64,000 bases of DNA from Aradus depressus. Taxonomy: Eukaryota > Arthropoda > Insecta > Hemiptera > Aradidae. A model generated the notes under the pieces. The model searched no databases, was not told the origin of the DNA, and was given only the letters and a program-made list of their open reading frames with translations. The translations under genes and the position numbers were made by a program. The stretch lies in NCBI GenBank assembly GCA_963662175.1, contig OY759223.1:5179549-5243548 (forward strand). Direction: 5' to 3'. Position 1 is the first letter of the stretch, and each line of letters opens with the position of its first letter. Shown here in pieces: positions 9,480 to 19,439 of the stretch.

Positions 9480-9755
9480 ACAGGTTTTAACTGATGAAGC
9501 CATTATTAAGATAGTTTTAAGTCCAACACTCCCGGAGACTGATTCTGATGAAGATGTTGAGCCGAACACCGTAACCTGGGCACAGGCTGCTGAAAGCCGG
9601 GATTCGTTTATTTCATTCGCGTAAAAGAGCAGCTCTTACGATATTACAGAGGTGATGCACCTTCATATAATGAGGAACGATTTCCATAAGAAGAGAAGAG
9701 TCACAAACATGACAGACATTCGAAACTTCCTGACTGACTTTTACAAGTATGTATG
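9480..9755 (+). pseudogene. Tigger/pogo transposase C-terminal remnant
   Basis: One frame reads DEAIIKIVLSPTLPETDSDE, then DVEPNTVTWAQAAESRDSF, then, after an internal TAA, MHLHIMRNDFHKKRR. The acidic DSDED-type stretch followed by an AxE...F block resembles the C-terminal region of pogo/Tigger transposases, but no catalytic residues are present. The call rests on layout and on the adjacent Tigger-type ends at 9854 and 10109; alternative origins are possible. Confidence 0.45.
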
Positions 9756-9764
9756 TTATATATA

Positions 9765-10196
9765 TAATAATGTTCCTATATTATTAAATTTCGAGATTTT
9801 TCATTCTCAACTTCTTTCATGCAATCATTCACCTTATACTTAATAACACTAAACAGTAGAACTCCTCTAATCCGGCATGTTCGGAACCTGACCCTTGCCG
9901 GATTATAGGATTTGCCGGATTACAGGACGTTAATTAAATAAAATTAACACGATGTGGTCTCAAAAAGAATTTATTAACATTAAAAACACAGTAAAACACA
10001 TATTATTAAATTCTTTTTGAGACCACATCGTGTTAATTTTATTTAACTAACGTCCTGTAATCCGGCATGGGTCAGGTCCCGAACATGCCGCATTAGAGGA
10101 GTTCTACTGTATAGTGTTATTTAGTATAAGATGAATGGATGATTGCATGAAAGAAGTTGAGAATGAAAGATCGCGAAATATAATATATAGGAACAT
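9765..10196. repeat. Palindrome extending beyond a Tigger-type MITE
   Basis: ataatgttcctatattatta near 9765 returns inverted as tatataggaacatt ending at 10196. Arms are about 200 bp. The inner part carries Tigger-like ends (9854, 10109), but the symmetry continues about 90 bp outside them, through cattctcaacttctttcatg and its inverse. An ordinary MITE has unique flanks, so this is an inverted duplication that includes flanking sequence. Confidence 0.85.
9854..10109. mobile_element. Tigger/pogo-type palindromic MITE
   Basis: Ends cagtagaactcctctaatcc and its inverse, with several ccggattataggat-type words inside. The arms meet around gaatttattaac / ttattaaattc near 9985. There is no coding capacity. 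Confidence 0.75.
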
Positions 10197-10237
10197 TTTT
10201 TTTTTATTTTTTTATAAAAGCAAAAAAATAAAAAAAA

Positions 10238-10268
10238 TATGATGAGGGCAACCTCAAAAGCCGGCTAG
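10238..10268 (+). ncRNA. Degenerate hammerhead-like motif
   Basis: gatgagggcaacctc then aaaagccggctagc. Stem II (gagg/cctc, gcaa loop) and the self-complementary gccggc of the 58-kb motif are conserved, but the CTGATGA box has become tatgatga and GAAA has become AAAA, so catalysis is not expected. Confidence 0.5.
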
Positions 10269-10269
10269 C

Positions 10270-11055
10270 AAAGTTTAATAAAATCTGTGAGTATTTTACA
10301 ACCTGTGAAATAGTTCACTGGAACTTCATCTGACCAGAGTCAAGGTAGGTCTGAACATCTGCACAGAAGTACTCTCAGCCCTTGCCAATATTGGTCGAAA
10401 AAGCCCTATAAGACGGATCATGAGCCCAGCCCTGTACTAGGAGGCGAGCGAAAATTTAATTGAATAATTCGTGATCGACATTAACATAACCACTGACTTT
10501 TTTTTCTTTTCATTTTTGGATTGAGGGGAAATAATAAATATTTTTTTAAATTTCTGATCGATTACTTACCTTCTCTCATGCTCCGTAACTGGGGAAGTGA
10601 AAAAAAAAAAAAAATGGAGGTCAAATCACAGATAATGATTGGGGGGTGTTCGAAGAGAGTTGGATAGAAATACATTTCTTTCAATTCCTAAAACAGATCA
10701 AACACAATGAATAAAAAATGTCTCCCCAGTAATGCCAACCTCAACCCATAATTATAGTATCGATCTTCTTCCTCCATTTTCTTCTCATTGTATTTAGCAT
10801 CTGGGAGGGGTGAAAACCTTGAACACCTCGTCCTTCGAATGTTGTTAACCTTCCGTCAGGTGTGGTCCTTAGAGTCTCAAATATCTTCGTACTCCTTTCG
10901 ATTCACCAAACTAAAATCATAATTTTTCTGTAAAACTTATACTAGAAAATGTAATTGAATTGAAGAAATCCAGTATAATACTCGGATATAGTGTATGTTA
11001 GAAATCCGCTAACTTAATATTTTAACATTGTTATACCAATAGTATAAGAAAGTAC
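10270..11055. other. No clear element
   Basis: AT-rich sequence with poly-A/T runs and a stray cgtaactggggaagtg reminiscent of module A near 10586. No coding signal. Confidence 0.45.
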
Positions 11056-11059
11056 AATA

Positions 11060-11130
11060 GTATAAGAGTCCCGCTTATCCGGACTAGATGGGACCGGACC
11101 CCGTCCAGATTACCGAAAGTCTGCATTTAA
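11060..11130 (+). repeat. Solo Tigger-like end
   Basis: agtcccgcttatccggacta through ccgtccagattaccg has the terminal style of pogo/Tigger elements (cag-type start, att-a-ccg repeats). No partner end was identified. Confidence 0.4.
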
Positions 11131-11246
11131 CGGAATTTGCTGTAAAATGCACATAATAAATATTTTAAAATATTTTTTTAAATATATATATATTTTTTTT
11201 TTTCTAGTAAATTCTTTATATTTTGAATATTTACAATTATTGATAC

Positions 11247-11458
11247 CAATCAAGGGCGGATCCAGGATGTTCATGAGGAGGGTGTAAAATTTCGTTGTCA
11301 GGTTGAGTAACAGAGAAACAGGTCCTTCGCGCATCACTAGAATGTCTTTCCCAATTTAACGTGCATATTTTTTTATCCTTAACGAAACTGACTTATGAGC
11401 CCCCTGCTAGGGGGGCAATTCTGCTTTAACTCCACCCCCCCCTTGTATCCGCCACTGG
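11247..11458. mobile_element. Short hAT-like MITE
   Basis: Left end caagggcggatccaggatg; right end cttgtatccgccactg, its imperfect inverse. The 8-bp flanks ataccaat and gtaccact agree at 6 of 8 positions, compatible with a decayed hAT target duplication. No coding sequence. Confidence 0.5.
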
Positions 11459-11469
11459 TACCACTATGA

Positions 11470-11963
11470 TCTATCTATGTGAGGTAATCCGAGGGGGTAA
11501 CCTATAGCAGCATGGGAGGGATAACATATGGTAAGGTAACTGCATGGAATATATCTTATTAAGTCCTACTGATATCTAGAAGGCAGTGGATAACCAGCGG
11601 GGAGGTTATCATATCCCAAAGCGCCCATTTTGTATACTACTACTAACTTTTGGTTGAGGGCATCGGTGGCACAGAGGTTTCAATTTTCCACTATATAGTC
11701 ACAGATCGCAAAAATGTATTCAGAGAATATAGGATACAAGACAAGTCCCAGGGAACGTCCCGCCTGAAATAATATCTTTTAGTCAAAGACTTCTTATTTC
11801 ATTTTTCATTATTTTAGACTTTTTTTTTTTTTTTTTTTATTGTAGCTAAGTGAAATGTAATGAAGGAATGCTCAAAACACAAAGAGAAGAAGAGAAAGGG
11901 AATACGCAAGAAAAAGTTGAGGAAAGAAGACATTTCATATTACATGGAGCCGAGGTAAGGTAA

Positions 11964-11997
<34 letters not shown>

Positions 11998-12475
11998 CTT
12001 TAATAATAATCCGAGGCATGTTAAGGGGAATTCTCGTTTCTGTGGAACCAAATTCTAATATTTACTTTTGAGGAATGCTTCAGATGCCCTCTTTATTGCT
12101 TCTATAAACTCAGATGAATGAAATTATGTCAACAATTCTTCCCCCCCCCCCCCCCCCCCCCCCCCGCCCTGCCCACTCCCAGGTTTTGGAAAAGCCCATA
12201 ATTAAATTAGTTTCCTCATTTTTTTCAATAATTTCTTATTGAAAATAATTGAGTTGTGGGAAAGGGAGCGTTTTTATTTCAAGTAGAAATGGATGAACAA
12301 AAGTTCTTATACTTTATGGGAGTGTATAGAGTGTTTTATAGGGCGTTGTATAATGTGTTGTATAGGGAGTTATATAAGCGTTTATAGGTTGCTTGTAATG
12401 GGCATTATATAGAGCGTTGATAAGGCGTTGTATAGACCACCATAATGAGCATTATATAGAGCGTTGTATTTCGGA
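11470..12475. other. Low-complexity DNA with 33-bp G and 25-bp C runs
   Basis: A 33-base G run (11965-11997) and a 25-base C run (12141-12165) lie 143 bp apart. From about 12300 to 12470 a degenerate repeat of gcgttgtatag and cattatatagagcg occurs. No coding signal is seen. Confidence 0.6.
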
Positions 12476-13235
12476 CACGTTCAATTTGCAATAAACCATA
12501 AAACATGCTATTTTCTAGTTATAGTTCACTAAGCTTAAGGCACATGAACCAATATTACTGTATAGAAGTGATTTTTTTAGAAAATATAAGATAATGCAAA
12601 ACACAGATTCAAGCTACTTCGTATATTTCGGACACGAGTTAAGTCCAGGAACGCACTATAGACTTTTTAAAAAGTAACTTTATTTCAATTTAACGCTTTT
12701 ATTGTATAATTCAGTTAAAACTTTATACTTAATGAAAAGCAAGTGTCTATGAACGACTTACCTTGAAGAGACTCTGAACTATAATGGCTGCTGGAAATGA
12801 TGGGCTCACCGTATTTATAGGTAAGGAACTGATGACGTGTTCGCAGTTAAGATGGCGGAAGTTGGCTGACGTAAAACATTTCAATTTGCAATAAACCATA
12901 AAAAATGCTTTTTTCTAGTTTTAGTTCATTAAGCTTGAGGCAGGTGAACCAATATTACTGTATACACAGGTTCGAGCTACATCGTATATTTCGGACACGT
13001 TCAATTTGCGATAAACCGTAAAAAATCCTATTTTCTAGTTATAGTTCATTAAGCTTGAGGAGATTAACCAAAATTAATGTATAGAAGTGATATTTTTAGA
13101 AGATATAACAGAATGCTAAACACAGGTTCGAGCTACTTTGTATATTTCGAACCCGTTCAATTTGCGATAAACGATAAAACATGCTTTTTTCTAGTTATAG
13201 TTCACTAAGCTTGAGGCAGATGAACCAATATTACT
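12476..13235. repeat. Diverged direct repeats, about 155 bp
   Basis: Four copies of a block containing ttcaatttgcaataaacc, ttctagttatagttca and tgaaccaatattactgtata start near 12480, 12883, 13001 and 13157. Two of them end in the cgtatatttcggacacg word. The second is shortened by an internal deletion and the fourth is cut off by the LINE fragment at 13236. A different sequence fills 12640-12880. Confidence 0.8.
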
Positions 13236-14395
13236 GCGGCCATCCCTCCTGGCACAGGGACTGTGGACCAAAATAAAACTAGTAAACTAATCCATCCCAA
13301 ACCAATCCAATTGAAGCGTACAGTTTCGGAGTTGTCCGTCTCTTCTCGGTCGGACACATCCCCACTGTCCTCTAGGATCCCGGCTAGCAGCTCTAAGGGC
13401 GGCCCGTCTCAGGCAACCAGCGGTGAGGACAGGCAGAAGGGCAAGGTTGGGAGACCACCCAAAAACAAAAAACAGTGACCCTCACCAATCTGCAGTGGAA
13501 TATCAACGGGTTAAAGTACCATCTAAGTGACCTCAGCTTGCTCCTTAGTAATGTTACACTTCATGTTTTATGCCTACAAGAGACACACCTAAGACCCAAA
13601 GACAATCTCAGTATTAGCAGGTATATAGGGTATCGTAAGGACTGGAGGGGTGGGGAGCGTACTTGTGGTGGGGTGGCCATCTTCGTTAGAGACGACATCC
13701 TTTCTGACCCCGTCCCCCTGACCACCCCCCTCCAGGCGGTGGCTGTCACTATCCTAACCCCTGTCAAAGTTACTATGTGTTGTGTTTATTTACCTCCTGG
13801 CACCATTATACAGATATCAGAGTTGCGCGACCTCACTTCTCAATTAACACACCCGTATATTCTTTTAGGGGATTATAACACCCATCATCCTATTTGGGGC
13901 TCTAATACAGCTGATAGTAGGGGACATTTGATTGAAAAATTTATCAACATAGAAAATTTAAATTTCCTCAACAATGGTAAAGCAACACACCTCAACCCTA
14001 CAGATGGCACCTTTTCAAACGTGGATCTCACCCTGTGCAGCTCCTCAGTCTCCAGCAGAGTAGAGTTGTCAGTTGACTCGGACACCCACGGCAGCGACCA
14101 CTTCCCGGTGTATGTCAGGTTTCTGGGATCAGGGCCTTTATATGAGAGACGACCCCGCTGGAAAATAAAAGAAGGCAACTGGGATCTTTACTGTGAGCTA
14201 TTACAAGCCCCCCTATCTTGTCCTGACAACATCCCTTCAGCAATGAAATTATTAGCACTGGAAGATGCCATAACTACAGCTGCGAAACAATCCATCCCTA
14301 AGACCAATCCTTTCCCTAAGAGGCACACTGTTCCATGGTGGACAAACGATTGCGCAAACGCAGTTAGAGCTAGAAAAAAGGCGCATTACTTGTCA
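13236..14395 (+). mobile_element. LINE fragment truncated at both ends
   Basis: GC-richer than its flanks. It carries the end of ORF1 and the endonuclease part of ORF2, then stops abruptly near 14395 before any reverse transcriptase. The loss of the 3' half is not the usual 5' truncation of LINE insertions, so a later deletion or rearrangement is likely. Confidence 0.85.
13237..13478 (+). pseudogene. LINE ORF1 C-terminal end
   Basis: The frame runs in from the insertion boundary (about 13236) to a TGA at 13476-13478. It is rich in Ser, Pro and Thr and ends in a basic KGKVGRPPKNKKQ tail, as expected for a nucleic-acid-binding ORF1 (gag-like) tail. No zinc knuckle is in the preserved part. It overlaps the ORF2 frame by four bases (GTGA), suggesting coupled termination and reinitiation or frameshifting in the parent element. 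Confidence 0.6.
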
Positions 14396-14419
14396 CTTTC
14401 ATTGACTTCAATTTGTTAA
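13475..14419 (+). pseudogene. LINE ORF2 apurinic-type endonuclease domain (truncated)
   Basis: The first ~215 codons match the exonuclease-endonuclease-phosphatase fold used by LINEs to nick target DNA. Recognisable motifs in order are QWNINGL (residues 7-13), VLCLQETHL with the catalytic Glu at residue 36, CGGVAIFV, LLGDYNTHHPIWGS with the Asp/Asn pair, and GSDHFPV with the terminal Asp/His. The frame then continues into a RARKKAHY segment typical of the linker before reverse transcriptase and runs out into unrelated sequence, stopping at TAA. No reverse transcriptase follows. There is no ATG at the start; the frame overlaps the ORF1 stop. An I/Nimb-like clade is my inference. Confidence 0.88.
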
Positions 14420-14860
14420 TCACTGTCACATCACTCGTTGCATCATCGTCAAGTAACTTAGATGAATAACATTACAAACAGCTCTACGAATGATGATATC
14501 ACGTGATAATAACATCTTATTAAGTCGTCCCATTTTTTAAATTATTACTCCTGGACCTCAATTTCTTTCTTAATCATTTTTTTTTTCCCCCATGTTGAGA
14601 AAGAATTCAATTAAAGCTGTGTTATGAATTAATCCGACTAGACAGGAAGAGAAATGAAAATTAAATTCTAATAATGAAAATTAGTGGACAGTAGAGATTG
14701 ATGTGAGAACGCGGTAAAGTTCGCGTGACATCACAGCCGCGGTAGATAGCACGTTAGCACGGTAAATATATACCCACTCGCCACTTCTCTCCATGCGACG
14801 GTACACAAGGGGTCATCAAAGAGATCTCTCATTTAGACTCATTTCTTTATATTAAGTCGT
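14420..14860. other. No recognisable feature
   Basis: Unassigned sequence with a small GC-richer patch near 14700-14800. Confidence 0.45.
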
Positions 14861-14866
14861 GGTAAA

Positions 14867-15090
14867 TCACCGACAATCTACTTCCCCAGGACGAATTAAT
14901 CAATTAACTTTAAAATCCCCCTCCAATTATTGAGGTTTTTAAGTTGAGCCCCTTTTGACTGAAAATTAATAAGTCTCGCCTTCATAGGTTTTAAATTTAT
15001 ATATCACATTTTGTGCCGATATATTCATTACTTCGGCAGTTTTCGTGTGAAGCCTCCACGTAATTCTCCCTCACAATTATTTTTTTTCTT
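14867..15090 (-). repeat. Module A tract
   Basis: caatctacttccccaggacg, gaattaatcaattaac, gttgagcccc and gaaaattaataagt are module A landmarks. Confidence 0.75.
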
Positions 15091-15129
15091 TTTCTTTTTC
15101 ATCTATTTTTAATATAATTTTCTTTCTTT

Positions 15130-15130
<1 letters not shown>

Positions 15131-15203
<73 letters not shown>
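15131..15203. repeat. TA microsatellite
   Basis: An uninterrupted TA run of about 70 bp between ttctttctttctta and its inverse taagaaagaaagaa. Confidence 0.9.
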
Positions 15204-15205
<2 letters not shown>

Positions 15206-16205
15206 AAAGAAAGAAAATTATATATGTATTGTGACAGTTCGAGTAACCGCCCCATGTATTATTTGTATAGTAAGGGGGGGATTGTGAAAAGAAAACACGA
15301 AAAATGATGGAAAAAGAGTCGATATATTTCTAATCAGTTCCATATCGACTGACGGCAGGATGAAAATATACATTGTCAAATATAAATTTCTTATGTGATT
15401 GAAAAAATAGTGCTACTATAATTATATTTATTAATTTAATAAATAAATCATAACAAATAAAAAATACAGGCATAAAATAAAACAAGAAGAATTAGGTGGC
15501 AGTGATAAGAAGAGAGAAAGAGGGGATAGCAGCTGAAAGAACGATGGAAGACAGTCTCTGATTTGAATCCGAACACCTAAGGTGGAACGATTTTAGACTC
15601 CAGGTGTGGACCACCTGTTTTTTGCTATACAGCAAATTTCATTTTTGATATATAATGTTACAGTAGGTGCAGTATCTTAGAAGAGGAGAGGTGATACAAT
15701 ATCTCATTGTATGGAAGCAGCTTTGACATTGTAGCTGGGATGCTCGATGGGGATAATATAACTGGATTCAGGACCACATGGACACAGACGCCCTTTTTTT
15801 GAAACACCCCGGGGAGAAGACGACCTCGAACACCATGTTTGGATGAGTACACTCCAGATTTCTCTATTAACCCTAAATAAATTCTAATATGCCTAAAATA
15901 AATTCTAAATAATAAATTTGTCTAACTTATATAAAAAGAAAGTGGATTCGCAATAGAGGACGATAAGTGATAGTTATTAAGTATAACCCAAGTAACTCGC
16001 AACTCATTTTTATGTTTTTATGTATAATTTTAAATGTTAATCTTGATAAAAAATTATAGTATTTTCGCTTCTATCTGTTTTTGTTTATCATTCGCACCTT
16101 CAAAGAACCCTTATAATTAGATAAATTATATTGACCCTGAGGTAAGAAAAAATTAGTGCAATTAGATTAAATAATTTTTTTTTTTTTTCTTTTGGCTTTA
16201 TGTAC

Positions 16206-16385
16206 GGTGCATATTAGCCATGTCAATGTGTTATATATAATTATTTAAGACATCCATGGACCCGGGAGGGAGTTCTATCTACGAAATAAAACTCACTCCC
16301 GGACGGGATTCGAACCCGCAAACCATGGTGAGACCATGCGACCAAAGCCCTACGCTCTAGCCCGCACGGCCACCATGGCCCCCAT
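16206..16385 (-). mobile_element. Second tRNA-derived SINE family
   Basis: On the minus strand a tRNA-like head reads gggccatggtggccgtgcgg, with a B box ggttcgaatcc (plus-strand positions 16306-16316) and an imperfect A box (plus-strand 16362-16372). The following cgggagtgagttttatttcg and tagatagaactccctcccg can pair, forming a hairpin at the end. Only one copy is in the window. A decayed tRNA gene is the alternative, but the length and extra hairpin favour a SINE. Confidence 0.65.
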
Positions 16386-17410
16386 TAAATAATTTTAAAA
16401 TTACTCAAGTAATTTTAATGGCGCCCAACCCAAGCTAAAACGTTCATTACAATATATATATTGTTATGGTTGGTTTACCAGTTGGTTATAGTTGGATGTA
16501 ATTAAAAATCACATTCGTAATTTTAAAATTATTCAATCTAATTGGACCAACGTCTCTTATCTCAGGGTCGATAGTAATTTTCTACTAATAGGGTTCTTTG
16601 AAGGGGCGGATAATGAACAAGAAACAGATAGAAGCGAGTAATTATAATTTTCGTAACGATTCACATTTAAAAATTTTACATAAAAAATATATAAAAATAT
16701 GAGTTGCGAGATTCATAAATTATTCTTAAAATTATCACTTATTGTCCTGTATCGCGAATTCACTTTATTTTAACATACGGGTTAGATACATTTAGAATTT
16801 AAAATTGATTTTAGGCATGTAGATATTTATTTAGAGTTAGTAGAGAAAGTTGGATGGTACTCAACCAAACGTGATGTTCAAAGAAATCTTCTCTCAGGGG
16901 TAGTTCAGAAAAGGTGTATCTGTGTCCATGCGGTGTTGAATCCAGTTATATCTTCTCCATCGAGCATCTCAGCTATCATGTAAATGCTGCCTCCAAACAA
17001 TGAGATATTGTATCAGCTCTCCTCTTCTAAGATACTGCACTACTGTAACATTATAGATCAAAATGAATTTTGCTGTATAGGAAAAAGCAGGTGGTCAACA
17101 CCTGGAGTCCAAATCTCCACCTGACTGGTTGAAATTTCCAAAGAGACTGCGTGGTCCTATATTTCAGCCGCTATCCCCTCTTCTCTCTTCTTATCATTGC
17201 CACCTATATTCCTTTTTATATTATTTGATGCCTGTCTTTTTATTTGTTAAGATTTATTTATTTATTTTAATAAGTGTAATTATTTTAATGCTATTATTTC
17301 CATCATATGAGAAAATTTCTAAATAAAAATGTATACTTTTTTTGCCGTCAGTCGATATGTGATTGATTACAAATAAATCGATTCTTTTTGTTATCATTAA
17401 CATAATGTCT

Positions 17411-17756
17411 AGAGGGCACCGGTAGCTCAGTGGTATGCATGCTTGACTTCTGAGCTCAAGAACGTGGGTTCGTAGCCCGACCGAGGCCCTTAGTTTATTT
17501 TATCCAGGAGGTAAAATAAACTTAAGCACGCCGTCCTTCGGATGGGACGTTAAGCGATGGTCCCGAGCCTGTACGATGTCAGGTACTCGTTAAAGACCCC
17601 TACCCTAGATGAACAAAAATTTAGGGTAGGCAAAATTTAGGACTCCCACAGTAGAGTCGGGCTCATGTCCACCAGAGTGACGAAAGAGCGCTCTGGTAGT
17701 AGGCGATATGACCTCGTAGTTAAAGCCCGGGCATGAGTCATAAAACCTAACCTAAC
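17411..17756 (+). mobile_element. tRNA-derived SINE, full-length young copy
   Basis: Complete head, A and B boxes, body and CCTAACC tail. The target duplication cataatgtct is at 17401-17410 and 17757-17766. It interrupts the right arm of the long inverted repeat, so it is younger than that structure. Confidence 0.95.
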
Positions 17757-17903
17757 CATAATGTCTATTCAGACCCCCCCTCCCCTTTCCTATACAAATA
17801 ATCCATGTGACTGTTATTCGAACTGCCACAATATATATATATATATTTATTTCTTAATTGTTATTTTGTTTTCTTTCTGTTTCTATATTTCGCACATTGT
17901 GAC

Positions 17904-17933
17904 CTGATGAAAGGACGTAAGAATGTCCCGAAA
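17904..17933 (+). ncRNA. Hammerhead-like motif (weak)
   Basis: CTGATGA at 17904-17910 and GAAA at 17930-17933 are separated by ggac...gtcc, which can form a 4-bp stem. The junction next to the core is unpaired (aa against c), so it is at best a degenerate hammerhead. It lies 65 bp outside the right edge of the 2.6-kb inverted repeat. Such motifs are known in Penelope-like elements. Confidence 0.35.
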
Positions 17934-18204
17934 TGTCATCGTGTAAAAGTCACTTCCAGAAAAGTTATCAAAAATTATTATCTTAATTTAAATTAAATTT
18001 AAAAAAAAATGAATTTAATGTATTTATTATGTAGTTTATTTTATTAATATTTTTGTTCTCGAATTTTCAAGTATTTATTTATTCATTTATTTTTACTTTT
18101 CAGTAGTATTGTTAATTCTAATCCATGTTTGTCAGACTCTAAGGGTTAATATCTGTTTATGTATCTAATTTATAAGGTATCTTAATGTATACATTCTGCT
18201 GTCG

Positions 18205-18605
18205 TGTCCTATTACTATTTCAGGGTTTAACGGAAACCCTTCTTTCGATATCGCTAAAATTTGACAGATTACGTTCTCATTGGGTTTTAACTTTAAATAT
18301 GAAGTTTAATGTCGATACATTCATTACCTCGACAGTTATTAGGGTTTATGAGTTGAGCCTCCCTTTACGATTCCCTTGTAACAATCTGCCGATTACGCTG
18401 AAAATTATTAACTGTCGTCCTTACGGCGTTTTTAATTCACATGTGAAATTTCATGTTGATACATTCAATCTATCGTCAGTTGTTACAGTTTTTATGTTAA
18501 AGCCTCTCTTACATTCCCCCCATTTCTCTCTGGTGGATTTAGCTGAAAAACAATAGGTGTCGTCGTTAGAGCGTTCTGTGAAATTTCATGTCGATATATA
18601 TTTTT
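18205..18605 (-). repeat. Module A tract
   Basis: catttatgtcgatacattca-type words, acctcgacagttattagg, gttgagcctccc and aaatttcatgttgatacatt repeat twice in this stretch. Confidence 0.75.
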
Positions 18606-18889
18606 AACAAGACAATGGAGTGTCGTTATTGAATGATTTCTCCTTAAAATTCCAAGACATTCATTTATTATGTATCACATTTACTTATTATATATTGTAT
18701 ACTAGCAGTAATACCCGGCGTTGCCCGGGGAACTTTATCTTTTCTCCTGATATCTCCTATAAGGCTATTCAGTTCCTCGACAGTACATTCATGATGTTAT
18801 AATTTTAAATTATTCATACGGAATAAGGCTTATAGTCCTTCAACTATAGTAACGATAGTAAGTTTTTAGGACCCCAGGGAACCACAGCT

Positions 18890-19435
18890 AGTATGCGCCT
18901 TTCAAGCTAGTACGTAGTTAGGAACGCTGGGCCCTACAGCTATTAAGTGCCTTGCAACAGCGGACCCTGCAGCTAGTACGTAGTTAGAAGCACTGGGCAT
19001 CACAGCTAGTATGTGTTTTGCAACGGCGGACCCCACAGCTAGTACTTAAATAGAAAAACGGGGCATCACAGCTAGTAAGTGGCTTGCAACAGCGGACCCC
19101 ACAGCTAGTACGTAATTAGGACCGCTGGGCAGCACAGCTTGTAGGTGCCTTGCAACAGCGGACCCCACTGCTAGTACGTAGTTAGGAACGCTGGGCATCA
19201 TAGCTAGTAAGTGCTTTGCAACGGCGAACCCCACAGCTAGTAGGTACATAGTTAGGAACGCTGGGCATCACAGCTTGTAGGTGCCTTGCAACAGCGAACC
19301 CCACAGCTAGTACATAGTTAGGAACGCTGGGCACTACAGCTAGTTAATGCCTTGCAACAGCGGACCCCACAGCTAGTACGATATTAGGAACGCTGGGCAT
19401 CACAGCTAGTAAATGCCTTGCAACAGCGGACAACA
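18890..19435. repeat. ~66-bp tandem array, about 8 copies
   Basis: Unit contains cttgcaacagcggacccc, acagctagtacgtagttagg and aacgctgggcatcacagc. Copies differ by scattered substitutions. The minus-strand frame at 19046-19249 is a by-product of the repeat. Confidence 0.9.
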
Positions 19436-19439
19436 GCCC

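Larger units (their letters stand above)
15222..17838. repeat. 2.6-kb inverted repeat, ~0.96-kb arms
   Basis: The left arm (15222-16178) returns inverted at 16526-17838 once the SINE at 17411 is removed. Matching pairs include attgtgacagttcga / tcgaactgccacaat (outer), gtcgatatatttc near 15317 with its diverged inverse, cagtatcttagaagaggag with its inverse near 17020, gttgcgagattcat near 16700 with its inverse near 15990, and gaccctgaggtaag / tctcagggtc (inner). Arms are clearly diverged, so it is not recent. The 347-bp spacer holds a second tRNA-type SINE. No intact coding frame is evident. Candidates are a foldback-type transposon or two head-to-head copies of one element. Confidence 0.85.

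Noticed and set aside
19046..19249. 67-codon frame with internal amino-acid repeats
   Set aside because: It is a translation of the 66-bp tandem array.
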